Assembly: GCA_964523395.1 (NCBI GenBank)
Contig: CAZFXS010000018.1
Location: 1-52,980, forward strand
Origin: JANYJZ01 sp964523395
GTDB lineage: Bacteria > Bacteroidota > Ignavibacteria > UBA10030 > SZUA-254
Direction of reading: 5' to 3'
DNA: 52,980 bases
The notes beneath the pieces were generated by a model that was given only the letters and a program-made list of their open reading frames with translations, was not told the DNA's origin and made no database searches. Each line of letters opens with the position of its first letter. The first letter of the stretch is position 1. The position numbers and the translations under genes are program-made. Below, one piece after another: positions 17,052 to 26,555 of the stretch.

Positions 17052-17086
17052 AAAAAGCTCTGTCCCGAATCAGGACAAAGCTTTTT
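17052..17086 (-). terminator. Terminator between convergent genes
   Basis: A 14-bp stem (17052-17065 with 17073-17086, 7-nt loop) is flanked by A-rich and T-rich arms, so it can work both ways. On the minus strand the one imperfect position is a G-U pair, on the plus strand a C-A mismatch; it fits the subtilase gene better. Confidence 0.8.
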
Positions 17087-17107
17087 ATTACAGGACTTTC
17101 TATTTCC

Positions 17108-20100
17108 TTATCTCACCAGCAATAGTTTTTTTACATCTGTAAATCCGGTACCGCTTCCCGAGGCGTTATCAACTGCCTGCAAACGGTAGAAGTATACTCC
17201 ACTTGCAAGCTGAGAAGCGTCAAATCGTATTGTGTGTACCCCCGCCTCTTCTTCAGCATTCTGTACCAGCGTTTGGACTTCCTGCCCAAGCACATTCAAA
17301 ATCTTCAAGGTCACTAAACTTGATTTCGGTAAGTCATACCGTATGACCGTTGACGGATTAAATGGGTTCGGATAATTCTGATGCAATGCGTACACAGTCG
17401 GGAGCGTGCCATCGTTATCCCCTACCGCCAGAAGCGTTTTCAAATAATTCCACTTAGCCTGAGCCGCGTCGGCATTGGTCTGAAGGTCACCAAGGCTCAA
17501 TCCCCCGATGAGAGCAAACGCTACCCGCTGAGTTTCGCCCGCATTAATGTTGTAAGGACCGGAAGAGATGGCAAAATGAATATCACCGACACTATTTTCC
17601 ATCACAACTCCCCCGCTCATCCAGGCATATTTTGCAGCCCGTGATAAATCAATCGTGGTGGAATTTACCAGCCCTCTGTAACTCGCCGAGCCTTCCAGCA
17701 TGCGGACACCGCAGTAATCCGTTGTGGCAGTGGTATCAAACCATGCGTACCCAAGATTCCGGCCTGCATCATATGATGTTTTGTTCCGTTCATAAGAAAA
17801 CGGATCGCCATCAGGACTCAGCATATCCCAATCAAAAAACAGCCCGGCATACACACCATTCAACGCCGTGATGTTCGTATTTTTGATATTGTATTGAACT
17901 ATCACATAATCATCATCAGGAGCATTGATGAACTGATAAGAATGCATATCTACCTGAATACCCAGCTTATTTGTAGTGCTTGCGAGATTATCCGTAAATG
18001 CCGTGCTGCCATCCTGGTCAGAATATGTTCCCGGAGTGCTGAGATTATATGTTTGTGAGGCGCTAAAATCAGCATCCTGTGTACCACCTGCATTCCGGAC
18101 GACTTCAACAATTTTCGTCGCGGAATTTCCAATCATTAATCCCCCCTCGAAGAGTTGGTTCCCGAAATGGAAATCAAATCCGATACCCTGCGTGTTATCC
18201 GGAAAATCATTGAACCCGATCCTGCCATTATTCGTTAGGGTTACATCAACATTATTGACATAATGTGTAGCAAATGTCGGATTAAACAGCAATGAAAATT
18301 CAAACCTGTCAATATATGCCCCATCAGTAATGGTCAGAAGAAATGTCACTTTCGCTCCCGACGGTATATTGCTGTTCACATGTACCTGAAAAGGAGAACT
18401 GGAATTATTTGTTGACGATGATGCGGCAAGCGCTCCAAACGGAAATGATCCGCTGTTCACCACAACATAGGTATTAGCGGTTGATAGCGCCGCTGTCGCT
18501 GATGGTGATGTTGCCTGGAGGTAGTTCGTCAAGTCTACGCTAATAGCAATATTCTCATTTGGCTCAAACGCGCCGTTATTATTTCCGCCCGCCGCATCGT
18601 CCGCATGAACTGAAGATAATCTCACCGACGGCGAAGATACAGTGAGAGCCTTATAAAGGTTGATTCTTCCTTTGCCAAGCTTGTACCGGTATGCTGTGTT
18701 AGGTGTATAGATGTCATCGCATGTTACACGAAGCTTCTCACCTACTTCAAGGGGAGAATAGGAAGGAAAATATGATTTTACTATCGCTGCAGCACCTGCC
18801 GCCATTGGAGTGGCCATTGAGGTGCCGGTAATATATGCATACGTATTGGGGTAGTAAGTGCTGTAAATCTGGTTAGCAGGAGTGAATGTATCCCCGCCAG
18901 GCGCCGAAAGATCCACAAATTCACCGTAACTGGAATATGACGCCTTAACATCGGCACCTTTTTGTGTAGCAGCAACGGAAATCACTTTATCATAACTCGC
19001 AGGGTATTGAGGTTCTGCCGCCGTGCCGGTGTTGCCAGCAGCCGCAACAACGAGCGAACCTTTAGCGGTTGCATAATCAATCACGTCCTGCTCAATGGAC
19101 GAAAACCCGGGCCCGCCCCAGCTGAGATTGATAATATCAGCCCCGTTATCGGCAGCATAAATAATTCCTTCAAATCCGGCAATAATATACGGAGTCGATC
19201 CTGCACCACGTGTATCATTATCCGCAGATGCTTTCACCGGCATGATTCTGCAATTAAATCCCACTCCTGCAACACCTGTCACATTATTCGTAACGGCAGA
19301 AGCGATACCTGCGACATGCGTTCCATGGCTATGACTTGATCTGGTGGGAGTTGGATTATTATCTTCAGCAAAAACGTTATAATCCGCACTGCCAAAGTCC
19401 CACCCATGATAATCATCAATTTTTCCATTTCCGTCATCATCAATTCCATTTGTACGTTTATCGCCACCGAGTCCATCCGGACCGTTTTCACCCTGATTAA
19501 TCCAGATATTTGCAGCTAAGTCAGGATGATCCCATTGCACACCGGTATCAATAATACCGATAACAACGGATGTGTCGCCCTGAGTTAAATTCCACGCGCT
19601 GTCCGCCCTTATTTGCGTCATGTTCCATTGCTTTGCAAATCCGGTATCGTTCGGAGTAAACAGCGTGGCATCATTTACCGGATAAATAAACCACGGTTCT
19701 GCATACTGCACTTCAGGTTGGCGAGATAATTCTTCGGCGACCGTAAAGGCGTCGACTGGTGATGAAAACTTTACAACATAATATTTTGAAAGGTCTGGCA
19801 GCCCTTCACGTTCCGGTGCGGCATGAGCGGGAAATAATCTCGCTACCGACTGAGCGGCGTACCGTTCGACAAACATGTCCAGTGAAGATACACCAAAACC
19901 GGCCGATGATTTCTGTGAAGTGATTGAAGTTGCGAGCTTTACGATAACTCTATCGGGAAGATATTCACTGTTCTCCTTAGACTTTTTTATTATGCCGGGA
20001 GATAATTGCGCCTGCTTTTTTCCTGACACCATTCCTTTCTGCACACCGCCCGTTGCCACAGATGAACATAATAATATTACACCCATGGTGAGGACTATCA

Positions 20101-20113
20101 ATCCTGATTTCAT
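17108..20113 (-). CDS. Secreted subtilisin-like serine protease (S8) with T9SS sorting domain
   Basis: ATG 20113 has GGAG six bases upstream; the frame can extend four codons to a TTG, which I reject. The 1001-residue protein has a signal peptide (MKSGLIVLTMGVILLCSS), then an inhibitor-type propeptide (about 50-145; YLPDRVIVKL ... PEVQYAEPWF). The peptidase S8 domain holds the triad Asp189 (GIIDTGVQWDHPDL), His263 (SHGTHVAGIAS) and Ser432 (GTSMATPMAAG). It also has the oxyanion region AAAGNTG and a DDDGNGKIDD calcium-type loop. A long beta-rich region follows (about 490-900). The T9SS type A sorting domain (HQNYPNPFNPSTVIRYDLP ... KKLLLVR) ends it. It is probably a cell-surface or released protease used in nutrient capture. 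Confidence 0.95.
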   Translation of the reverse strand: MKSGLIVLTMGVILLCSSVATGGVQKGMVSGKKQAQLSPGIIKKSKENSEYLPDRVIVKLATSITSQKSSAGFGVSSLDMFVERYAAQSVARLFPAHAAPEREGLPDLSKYYVVKFSSPVDAFTVAEELSRQPEVQYAEPWFIYPVNDATLFTPNDTGFAKQWNMTQIRADSAWNLTQGDTSVVIGIIDTGVQWDHPDLAANIWINQGENGPDGLGGDKRTNGIDDDGNGKIDDYHGWDFGSADYNVFAEDNNPTPTRSSHSHGTHVAGIASAVTNNVTGVAGVGFNCRIMPVKASADNDTRGAGSTPYIIAGFEGIIYAADNGADIINLSWGGPGFSSIEQDVIDYATAKGSLVVAAAGNTGTAAEPQYPASYDKVISVAATQKGADVKASYSSYGEFVDLSAPGGDTFTPANQIYSTYYPNTYAYITGTSMATPMAAGAAAIVKSYFPSYSPLEVGEKLRVTCDDIYTPNTAYRYKLGKGRINLYKALTVSSPSVRLSSVHADDAAGGNNNGAFEPNENIAISVDLTNYLQATSPSATAALSTANTYVVVNSGSFPFGALAASSSTNNSSSPFQVHVNSNIPSGAKVTFLLTITDGAYIDRFEFSLLFNPTFATHYVNNVDVTLTNNGRIGFNDFPDNTQGIGFDFHFGNQLFEGGLMIGNSATKIVEVVRNAGGTQDADFSASQTYNLSTPGTYSDQDGSTAFTDNLASTTNKLGIQVDMHSYQFINAPDDDYVIVQYNIKNTNITALNGVYAGLFFDWDMLSPDGDPFSYERNKTSYDAGRNLGYAWFDTTATTDYCGVRMLEGSASYRGLVNSTTIDLSRAAKYAWMSGGVVMENSVGDIHFAISSGPYNINAGETQRVAFALIGGLSLGDLQTNADAAQAKWNYLKTLLAVGDNDGTLPTVYALHQNYPNPFNPSTVIRYDLPKSSLVTLKILNVLGQEVQTLVQNAEEEAGVHTIRFDASQLASGVYFYRLQAVDNASGSGTGFTDVKKLLLVR

Positions 20114-20180
20114 AATCTTCTCCAATAATGACCGAACAATGAACTATAGAAATGTAGAGATTATTCCCGAGAGTACCAAA

Positions 20181-20762
20181 TCAATTTTTATAGAGGCCTT
20201 TGAGCCGGATATATTCTTCAATTTTTGGCGGGACCATATAGCGGATCGATCTACCCAATTTTACCCTCCTGCGGATATCAGTTCCGGAAATACCTATTTG
20301 AGGAACATTAACTTGTTTTGCAAGGCGGTAAAAATCGGTTTTTGCTCCATGGAGTGCATAGCCGGGGCGGTTCATAACCACCAGTTCAACTTTCTGCAGA
20401 ATATCCTGAGGTGATTTCCAAGTCTGAAATTCAAGCAGGTTATCGGCACCGATAATAAGATAGAGTGAAGCTTTCGGATACATCGCGCTCAACACGTTCA
20501 CAGTATCGACAGTATAAGAAATACCGCCGCGTGTTGTTTCAATGTCTGATATCTCAAATTCAGGATTTGATTCTACTCCAAGGTGTGCCATGGCGAGCCT
20601 GTCAGCAGCAGGCGCAAGCGTTGGGTCACTTTTGTTGGGCGGATTCGCCGACGGGACAAACAAGAGCCGGTCGAACAGCAACTGCTCACGCACGCTCTCG
20701 CTGACAATAAGGTGCCCGATATGCATCGGGTTGAATGTGCCGCCATAAATACCAATCTTCAT
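20181..20762 (-). CDS. nadD: Nicotinate-nucleotide adenylyltransferase
   Basis: The 193-residue protein catalyses ATP plus nicotinate mononucleotide to deamido-NAD in NAD synthesis. The nucleotidyltransferase signature is GIYGGTFNPMHIGHL (residues 4-18), with the (H/T)xGH motif. The C-terminal ISGTDIRRRVKLGRSIRYMVP motif is the SxTxxR box that contacts the ATP phosphates. The end PPKIEEYIRLKGLYK is typical. Its ATG overlaps the stop of the upstream GT-A-like gene by four bases, so the two are translationally coupled. All key residues are present. Confidence 0.97.
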   Translation of the reverse strand: MKIGIYGGTFNPMHIGHLIVSESVREQLLFDRLLFVPSANPPNKSDPTLAPAADRLAMAHLGVESNPEFEISDIETTRGGISYTVDTVNVLSAMYPKASLYLIIGADNLLEFQTWKSPQDILQKVELVVMNRPGYALHGAKTDFYRLAKQVNVPQIGISGTDIRRRVKLGRSIRYMVPPKIEEYIRLKGLYKN

Positions 20763-21472
20763 CGTGCGGGCTTTTTCAATTTATATTTTTTATCAAGCAT
20801 CTTGAAAATTTCGTACGTTCTGCGTGGAAAATCTTCACTTCGGTCGTGAAATTCTTCAAGGTCTTGCTTTAGTTTTGCAAGCTGAGTTCCGGAATCAAGG
20901 AAGTAGGATGTTTTCGCGGGAAGCACAAGAGTATTAAGCCTGCAGATTCTCTCCATCAAAAGCTGAGGTTTAGCCAGAGGATCGCCATCCGCAGTATCAA
21001 ACAGCCAGCAATGATTTGTCTTCAATCCGATAATAGAGCATTTCCCCTGTATTGTCGGATTGATGACAACACAGTCATCTTCCCCTCCCAGCTGATCAAG
21101 CATCCGTTTAAATAGCAATGGTGAGTAAATCGGGTGGTTATCAATGACCACAAGTACGCGATTATGATGATCCAGGAAAGCCTGGTCGACTGCCCGGTAA
21201 ATTTCCTGTGACAATGAATCTTCCTGCGTTTCAATACAGCGGACCCGCTGACGAAACGGAGCGAGAAAGTCATCAGACAATTCCCGCGAATTCCGGTACA
21301 GCAACACATCAACGTGAGGCAGTTGACATGCGTTCTGAATAACATCTCCGAGGAACGCGGTAAAGAGCGCATCTATGTCTTCCCAGGGAAGAGCCGCGTA
21401 CGGTTCTTCCTGATTGCGGCGGTCTATTTGTCCAGGTTTCGAAAAAATCAGTATAGCGGTATTATGGTGCAT
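20759..21472 (-). CDS. DUF2064/GT-A-like protein with degraded catalytic motifs
   Basis: The 237-residue protein resembles the DUF2064 (TIGR04282) group of small GT-A-fold transferases. The opening AILIFSKPGQ matches the family 'liiFtKpP', LFTAFLGDVIQNA matches the helix after it, and VLVVIDNHPIYSPLLFKRML stands where active members have 'viGsDcP.ls'. The later DGGY box reads IQGKCSIIGLK. Both Asp-rich sites are thus altered and catalysis is doubtful. The C-terminal tail is basic (KKYKLKKPAR). It is coupled to nadD by a 4-nt overlap and lies just after the glycan locus. It may be a non-catalytic or differently specific relative; the role is unknown. Confidence 0.65.
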   Translation of the reverse strand: MHHNTAILIFSKPGQIDRRNQEEPYAALPWEDIDALFTAFLGDVIQNACQLPHVDVLLYRNSRELSDDFLAPFRQRVRCIETQEDSLSQEIYRAVDQAFLDHHNRVLVVIDNHPIYSPLLFKRMLDQLGGEDDCVVINPTIQGKCSIIGLKTNHCWLFDTADGDPLAKPQLLMERICRLNTLVLPAKTSYFLDSGTQLAKLKQDLEEFHDRSEDFPRRTYEIFKMLDKKYKLKKPAR

Positions 21473-21555
21473 CGTTTTTGGTAATATCAGAAAAAATAAT
21501 CACCACATAATACAAGGAAAAAAATAAAAGTCAAAAAAACTACCAGTCTAAGATT

Positions 21556-22689
21556 TCATTGTACCACACACCGAGCATACAGATCACCCACTCGCTGAGC
21601 CATGTGCTGAGCGGAGAATTCTTTGTCAATTCGTGCCCGGACGTTAAGCGAACACTGTGTCCGCAATTCAACATCAGCTATCATCCGCTTCATTGCAGTT
21701 GCCATGCCATCAACGCTTCCGGCATCCACTAATAGTCCATCCCTTCCGTTTGTAATAATTTCGGGAATACCATTAACGCTTGTCGCAATTATGGGAAGTC
21801 CGGAAGCCATTGCTTCCAGAAGAACAATCGGCTGTCCTTCCCATAATGACGAGAGGACAAAAATATCAGCGGCTTGCAATAGCTCCGGAATGTCTTTCCT
21901 GTTCCCAAGGAAGAAGATCTTTTCCTGCAATTTCAGACTCCGGACAAGCCCTTCTAACTCCGCACGAAGTTCACCGTCACCCACGATCAGTAACCGGGAC
22001 TGTGTATATTGGTCCGCTACTTGCTTAAATGAGCGGATTAAATCTTTATGTCCCTTTTGTACATGCAGCCTTCCGACGGAAATAAACACTGTGTCATCTT
22101 CTCCAACGTGAAATGATTTTCGCAAATCATTTCTTGTCACATTCTTGCCATATTTTTCGGTTTCGATTCCGTTATAAATGACAATCCCTTTTTCCTTACT
22201 GACAACTCTCGCGCCAATTCCCTGTTCAAGATCAGATTGACAGACACAAATTACTTGCGTCGTTGCCGGAAGGAAATACCGGTCAATCAGGCAAAACAGT
22301 TTTGATGTTGTATTCGCCTGATGCAAATAATGAAATCCATGATATGTATGAATTCTGATGGCAGGCAAGCCGTTGATAACTGCACACAATCTCCCCCAAA
22401 AGCCTGCTGTTCCGCCATGCGTGTGGATGATATCAAACTGCTGACCACGTAATAACCGCCGCGTGGTGAACAGAGAAGAAATCTGGAGCGTGTTTGAAAT
22501 TTGAACGGGTAAAACAGAAACTCCGATTTCTTTTACTTTGTCGACCAAAAATCCTTCAGGTTCTGTGGCAACGGTTATATCAAAGCGGGATGTATCAAGG
22601 TATTTCGCAAGAAGATAGACATGCATTTGACCGCCGCCGATCGCAGCGTCGTCAATCATTTCAAGCACTCTGATTTTCCTAATGCTCAT
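21556..22689 (-). CDS. Glycosyltransferase family 4
   Basis: The 377-residue GT-B retaining transferase is called from ATG 22689, whose ATGA overlaps the stop of the upstream GT2; a start 84 bases earlier would lie inside that gene. The N-terminal Rossmann half has VLEMIDDAAIGGGQMHVYLLAKYL (a glycine-rich acceptor loop), and the linker has IHTHGGTAGFWGR. The C-terminal donor half shows FISVGRLHVQKGHKDLIRSF, LLIVGDGELRAELEGL and the E-x7-E motif SLWEGQPIVLLEAMASGLP. The donor is probably a nucleotide-activated sugar. It acts at the inner face of the cytoplasmic membrane. It is the last gene of the glycan locus. Confidence 0.93.
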   Translation of the reverse strand: MSIRKIRVLEMIDDAAIGGGQMHVYLLAKYLDTSRFDITVATEPEGFLVDKVKEIGVSVLPVQISNTLQISSLFTTRRLLRGQQFDIIHTHGGTAGFWGRLCAVINGLPAIRIHTYHGFHYLHQANTTSKLFCLIDRYFLPATTQVICVCQSDLEQGIGARVVSKEKGIVIYNGIETEKYGKNVTRNDLRKSFHVGEDDTVFISVGRLHVQKGHKDLIRSFKQVADQYTQSRLLIVGDGELRAELEGLVRSLKLQEKIFFLGNRKDIPELLQAADIFVLSSLWEGQPIVLLEAMASGLPIIATSVNGIPEIITNGRDGLLVDAGSVDGMATAMKRMIADVELRTQCSLNVRARIDKEFSAQHMAQRVGDLYARCVVQ

Positions 22690-23498
22690 GATTTCCCAGA
22701 CAATTTCAGGTAAACAGATAAGAGAAATTGCTGTATTCTGGCAAGATGTTTTTTGTAATAATACATTTGACATTTGCGATACCGGGAATCGACCATCTCT
22801 TTTGGAATCGTTCTACCGCTTCCTCCCAGCAAATGAACAACCGACGTTTCCGGTGAGAAGAGAACTTTTGAACCGGTATTGTGAACGCGTTTGCACAAAT
22901 CTTTATCTTCAAAATACATAAACATATTCTCATCGAATCCGCCAATCCGCTCAAAAATATTCCTGTGTACCATCAAACAGGCGCCTGTTACCCACCCGAC
23001 CTCCCTCTCGGAGGAAAGAATTGCATCATGGATTTTTGAGGAGAGAGATTGAAACTGTGAGTCAAAACTATATCGGATTTTATCAGTTGCCTCAACAAAA
23101 ATATTCGGAAGCGCGCCACAAGAAAGTTGATGTCTCCCGTCGGGAAATATAAGACGCGGGCCTAACACACCGATATCTTTTCTTTGATCCATTAGTTCCG
23201 ACAAAATTGCCAATGAATCTTCGAGGAAGTATGTATCGTTATTCAGAAATAAGATTTTTTCCCCACGACAATTTTTAACTCCAAGATTATTTCCCGCGCT
23301 GAAACCGAGATTTATTTTGCTTTCAATAATGTGTACCTGCGGAAATTTTTGCCTTACCAGATTTGTTCCGTTATCAGTCGAAGCGTTGTCAACAAGAATA
23401 ATTTCGTATTCAATACTTTTTGTCTTCTCAATCAATGTTTGCAAACATCGATCAAGAAAATTTTCGCCGTTATAATTTACAATAATGACGGAAACCAT
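22686..23498 (-). CDS. Glycosyltransferase family 2 (rhamnosyltransferase-like)
   Basis: The 270-residue GT-A inverting transferase opens with VSVIIVNYNGENFLDRCLQTL and continues with ILVDNASTDNGT, LGFSAGNNLGV and the DxD-type FLNNDTYFL (about residue 90). GWVTGACLMVHRNIFERIGGFDENMFMYFEDKDLCKR is the usual WbbL/rfbF-like acceptor and ED motif. The family often transfers rhamnose or similar deoxysugars from dTDP donors. Overlap with the downstream GT4 is four bases; spacing to the upstream GT2 is seven bases. Acceptor and sugar are unknown. Confidence 0.92.
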   Translation of the reverse strand: MVSVIIVNYNGENFLDRCLQTLIEKTKSIEYEIILVDNASTDNGTNLVRQKFPQVHIIESKINLGFSAGNNLGVKNCRGEKILFLNNDTYFLEDSLAILSELMDQRKDIGVLGPRLIFPDGRHQLSCGALPNIFVEATDKIRYSFDSQFQSLSSKIHDAILSSEREVGWVTGACLMVHRNIFERIGGFDENMFMYFEDKDLCKRVHNTGSKVLFSPETSVVHLLGGSGRTIPKEMVDSRYRKCQMYYYKKHLARIQQFLLSVYLKLSGKS

Positions 23499-23505
23499 TA
23501 TACGG

Positions 23506-24567
23506 TCAAATCTTATTATCGGGAATATGACATGGCAATTTTACCATTCGCGCATATAACCGCGCCAACGAATTTAAAACTGAAAGTAATTGAGACGACC
23601 TTGATTCATCAATGACATCAGGGCTTATGAGTGCAAGAATACTTTCATCAGCTACTTTTCTTTCATATTGTATAGACGCCCGGCGGGCAGATATCATTCG
23701 GATATTAGTAACCAGCCACCAGTACGCTCTCAATGTACCCCAAAACGATTTGGAGACACTCACCATGCTTTTTCCGATAGTTGCAACCATATCAACTGTC
23801 AGGAAAGGAATCAATTTCATGAGTGTTGTAGATTCATACATGAGAAAGAGATTTAACAGCCGATTTCTGACCTGATAAAAAGTAATAAATACCGACGATT
23901 CCCTTTTAGTGGTTGCATTTCCACGATGATACACGAGCGACTGAGGTTCCATACGAACGTCATATCCCAGAAGTCTCAGCCGCCATGAAAGATGCACATC
24001 TTCGTGATATAAAAAATAATCCTCGGGAAACGGTTCTCCGACAATTTCCTTTTTGAACATAAGTGCAGTGCCTCCTGCATAAAAAATTTTCTTCATATCA
24101 GCAAAATGGCGCATGATATTATATCCGAGGAAACTTATAGTCCCGTTCATCTCATAAAATTGCTTTGGCGTCCCGTCAGTAATAACAAGCGAAGTCACTG
24201 CCGCAATGCTTTCCGGTGCCAATGAAGTAATCAGCGGAGGTAGCGATTGATCTGTCAGCGTGGCATCATTATTCAACAGCATAATAAATTTGCTGTGGGA
24301 AGAGCGGACACCGAGATTATTTCCTCCTGCGAAGCCGAGATTTACCGTTGATTTAATGACAACCGTTTCCGGAAATTTTTCCTGAACCATAGCTACACTA
24401 TTATCAACCGAAGCATTGTCTACCACAATAACTTCAATTGGACGATATATTTGGGCATAGACACTCCGAAGGCACGCTTCCAATAGCCCTGCCCCATTGT
24501 AATTGACAATTACAATACTGATCAGTTCCCGGTCCGATGCAAACGATTGACTACTTGTCATTTGCAT
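23506..24567 (-). CDS. Glycosyltransferase family 2
   Basis: The 353-residue GT2 enzyme has SIVIVNYNGAGLLEACLRSV, VIVVDNASVDNS, LGFAGGNNLGVRS and MLLNNDATL (DxD-like). FYAGGTALMFKKEIVGEPFPEDYFLYHEDVHLSWRL is the acceptor and ED motif. About 150 extra C-terminal residues include hydrophobic stretches (LMKLIPFLTVDMVATIG), suggesting membrane contact. ATG 24567 overlaps the upstream GT4 by 17 bases; a second ATG at 24561 is equally possible because no ribosome site separates them. It is a paralogue of the GT2 directly downstream. Confidence 0.9.
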   Translation of the reverse strand: MQMTSSQSFASDRELISIVIVNYNGAGLLEACLRSVYAQIYRPIEVIVVDNASVDNSVAMVQEKFPETVVIKSTVNLGFAGGNNLGVRSSHSKFIMLLNNDATLTDQSLPPLITSLAPESIAAVTSLVITDGTPKQFYEMNGTISFLGYNIMRHFADMKKIFYAGGTALMFKKEIVGEPFPEDYFLYHEDVHLSWRLRLLGYDVRMEPQSLVYHRGNATTKRESSVFITFYQVRNRLLNLFLMYESTTLMKLIPFLTVDMVATIGKSMVSVSKSFWGTLRAYWWLVTNIRMISARRASIQYERKVADESILALISPDVIDESRSSQLLSVLNSLARLYARMVKLPCHIPDNKI

Positions 24568-25699
24568 TGAGAGGAAAGTTTTTGTACAGATGTGGAATCA
24601 GATCCGCATAAACTTTTTCTGTACGGAAAATCATTGCATCTACTGAGAAATCCTTAAGGACCTTCTCCCGCCCTTTTATTCCCATCTCAACCCCTGCGCG
24701 CGGATTACTGATGAGGGTTTTCAGAGCATTAGTTATTGATTGTGCTTGTTTTACCTCGATAAGCATGCCGGTTATTTCATTGTCGATCGCTTCCCCTGTT
24801 CCTCCTGTACGGGTTGCTATGACAGCACATCCTGATGCCATGGCCTCTATGACACTCATTGGAAATCCTTCATACAGCGATGGAAGCACGAAGACATCAA
24901 ACGCGTTATAAAGCTCGGGTGTATCGCGGCGATACCCAAGAAAAATTACATTATGCAAACCAAGCGAGGCAGTCATTTCTTCAAGATCGCGCCGAAGTGT
25001 CCCTTCCCCGGCGATAACAAATTTAAGATGAGAATAGGAAGCGTTCAGCTCTTTTGCAGACTCTAACAAATACCGTATGCCTTTTTGCTCCTCGAGTCTG
25101 CCGATAAAGCCAATGACAAAGTCTTCATGTCCTAAACCAAGTGATGTACGGACAACCGACTTATCCGGCAAGGGCCGAAACCTGACCGTATCAACACCAT
25201 TATGGACCACAGTAATTTTCCCATGTGAAAGAAAAAAGAACGTTTTCGCAGAATACTCTTTTACCTCTTGTGAAACCGCTATACAACGGTTGACAAACAT
25301 TGAAAGTATTGAATACGCAATCCGTTGTCCGGTTGAAAAAAATCCATATTCATTATGAATTGTTTCAACACATGGGATACTCTTTACATATCCGGCAATC
25401 GCGCCGAGCCAGGTAAAATGATTATGAACAAGATCCGGCCTGACAGCATCGAAAAATCCAAGGAGATTTTTCATACGAACCCACCTGGAGTCACCATCGT
25501 AGCAATATAGTTGAAGATAGGGTAATGCTGAAAGCTCGGTGACAGTATGCCCACCCTTCCGATACGCAACGGCAACATCATACCGGCGGCGGTCGAAGAA
25601 TTTCGCGTACATAAGGATTACTTCTTCCAATCCGCCCTTATCCAGTGAGTTCGTCACAAATAGAAGTCTTATGTTGCGGGATGGATTACCGGATACCAT
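24551..25699 (-). CDS. Glycosyltransferase family 4
   Basis: The 382-residue GT-B transferase starts RLLFVTNSLDKGGLEEVILMY (acceptor-binding Gly loop). The linker has VHNHFTWLGA and ISILSMFVNRCIAVS-like helices. The donor half has VIGFIGRLEEQKGIRYLLESA, FVIAGEGTLRRDLEEM, FLGYRRDTPELYNAFDVFVLPS and the E-x7-E motif LYEGFPMSVIEAMASG. It should add a sugar from a nucleotide donor to a lipid-linked glycan. It sits between the methyltransferase gene and a GT2 on one strand. Specificity is unknown. Confidence 0.93.
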   Translation of the reverse strand: MVSGNPSRNIRLLFVTNSLDKGGLEEVILMYAKFFDRRRYDVAVAYRKGGHTVTELSALPYLQLYCYDGDSRWVRMKNLLGFFDAVRPDLVHNHFTWLGAIAGYVKSIPCVETIHNEYGFFSTGQRIAYSILSMFVNRCIAVSQEVKEYSAKTFFFLSHGKITVVHNGVDTVRFRPLPDKSVVRTSLGLGHEDFVIGFIGRLEEQKGIRYLLESAKELNASYSHLKFVIAGEGTLRRDLEEMTASLGLHNVIFLGYRRDTPELYNAFDVFVLPSLYEGFPMSVIEAMASGCAVIATRTGGTGEAIDNEITGMLIEVKQAQSITNALKTLISNPRAGVEMGIKGREKVLKDFSVDAMIFRTEKVYADLIPHLYKNFPLNANDK

Positions 25700-25711
25700 A
25701 TACGTTTAAGT

Positions 25712-26551
25712 TTATTTCCAACACACAATGCGGAGCGAATCGTTATATGTTAGTTGAACCGGTTCTACTCCTCTTTTTAACCGGGTGACGACAATACTTT
25801 TGAGATACTCCGGCGCAAATGATCGATAGTACGGAAATGTAGTAATCTTCACTGAAGAAAACCCTGAAGGCGAGAATAATCTTTTTGCACTCTTCGGTCC
25901 ATACAGGCAAATATGCGCACGGGGCTTCACAAGATAGGCGTTTTGTTTGTAAACATACCGCGAGAAAAATCCGTCAACATTAGGAGTTTCGACCACCAAA
26001 ACACCTCCGGGTTTAAGAATCCTGTAAATCTCTTGAATGTATTCCGTCGGCGAGGATAGATGTTCAAGCACATCAAACATAGAAACCGCATCGAAAAAAT
26101 TATTGGAATAAGCGGCTGCCATGAGCGTACCTTCGAAAATATTCAATCCGGCTTTTCTTCCTTCTTCGACTGCCCACGAAGATATTTCAACGCCAAAAAC
26201 ATCCCACCCCCGTTCTTTGGCATGTTGCATTACGCCGCCGGGACCTGATCCCACATCACAATATCTGCCATGCTGTACGGAAGTAGACCGCTCAACAATA
26301 GAAAAATATTCCGAGCATAATGCAGGAGTGCACTGCTGATAGTAGTTCTGATACCCGCTGGTCTCAGCCGCATCCGGTGCCTGAATGAAATACGATTTAC
26401 TGGAGTAAAACTCTTTCAGCTCTGCATCCGTTAATCGTGGATTCTCGTATACGAGCCCGCAAACGTTACAACGGACATATCTCGCATCATCCTTTGCCCA
26501 CAGAAATCTGGAGTCATTGTTATTGCAGAGTGCGCAAACTACATTTTGCAT
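25712..26551 (-). CDS. SAM-dependent methyltransferase with N-terminal zinc ribbon
   Basis: The 279-residue protein begins with a four-Cys ribbon (VVCALCNNNDSRF ... VRCNVCGLVYENPRL; Cys6, 9, 28 and 31). A class I methyltransferase fold follows: motif I CDVGSGPGGVMQHAKERG (about residues 98-115), the acidic motif II GVEI, then MFDVLEHLSSP and ILKPGGVLVVETPNV. This arrangement is typical of sugar or polyprenyl-linked methyltransferases in polysaccharide loci. It lies in the glycan cluster four bases after the flippase gene. The likely role is methylation of a glycan or nucleotide-sugar intermediate; that is inference from context. Confidence 0.9.
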   Translation of the reverse strand: MQNVVCALCNNNDSRFLWAKDDARYVRCNVCGLVYENPRLTDAELKEFYSSKSYFIQAPDAAETSGYQNYYQQCTPALCSEYFSIVERSTSVQHGRYCDVGSGPGGVMQHAKERGWDVFGVEISSWAVEEGRKAGLNIFEGTLMAAAYSNNFFDAVSMFDVLEHLSSPTEYIQEIYRILKPGGVLVVETPNVDGFFSRYVYKQNAYLVKPRAHICLYGPKSAKRLFSPSGFSSVKITTFPYYRSFAPEYLKSIVVTRLKRGVEPVQLTYNDSLRIVCWK

Positions 26552-26555
26552 ATAA

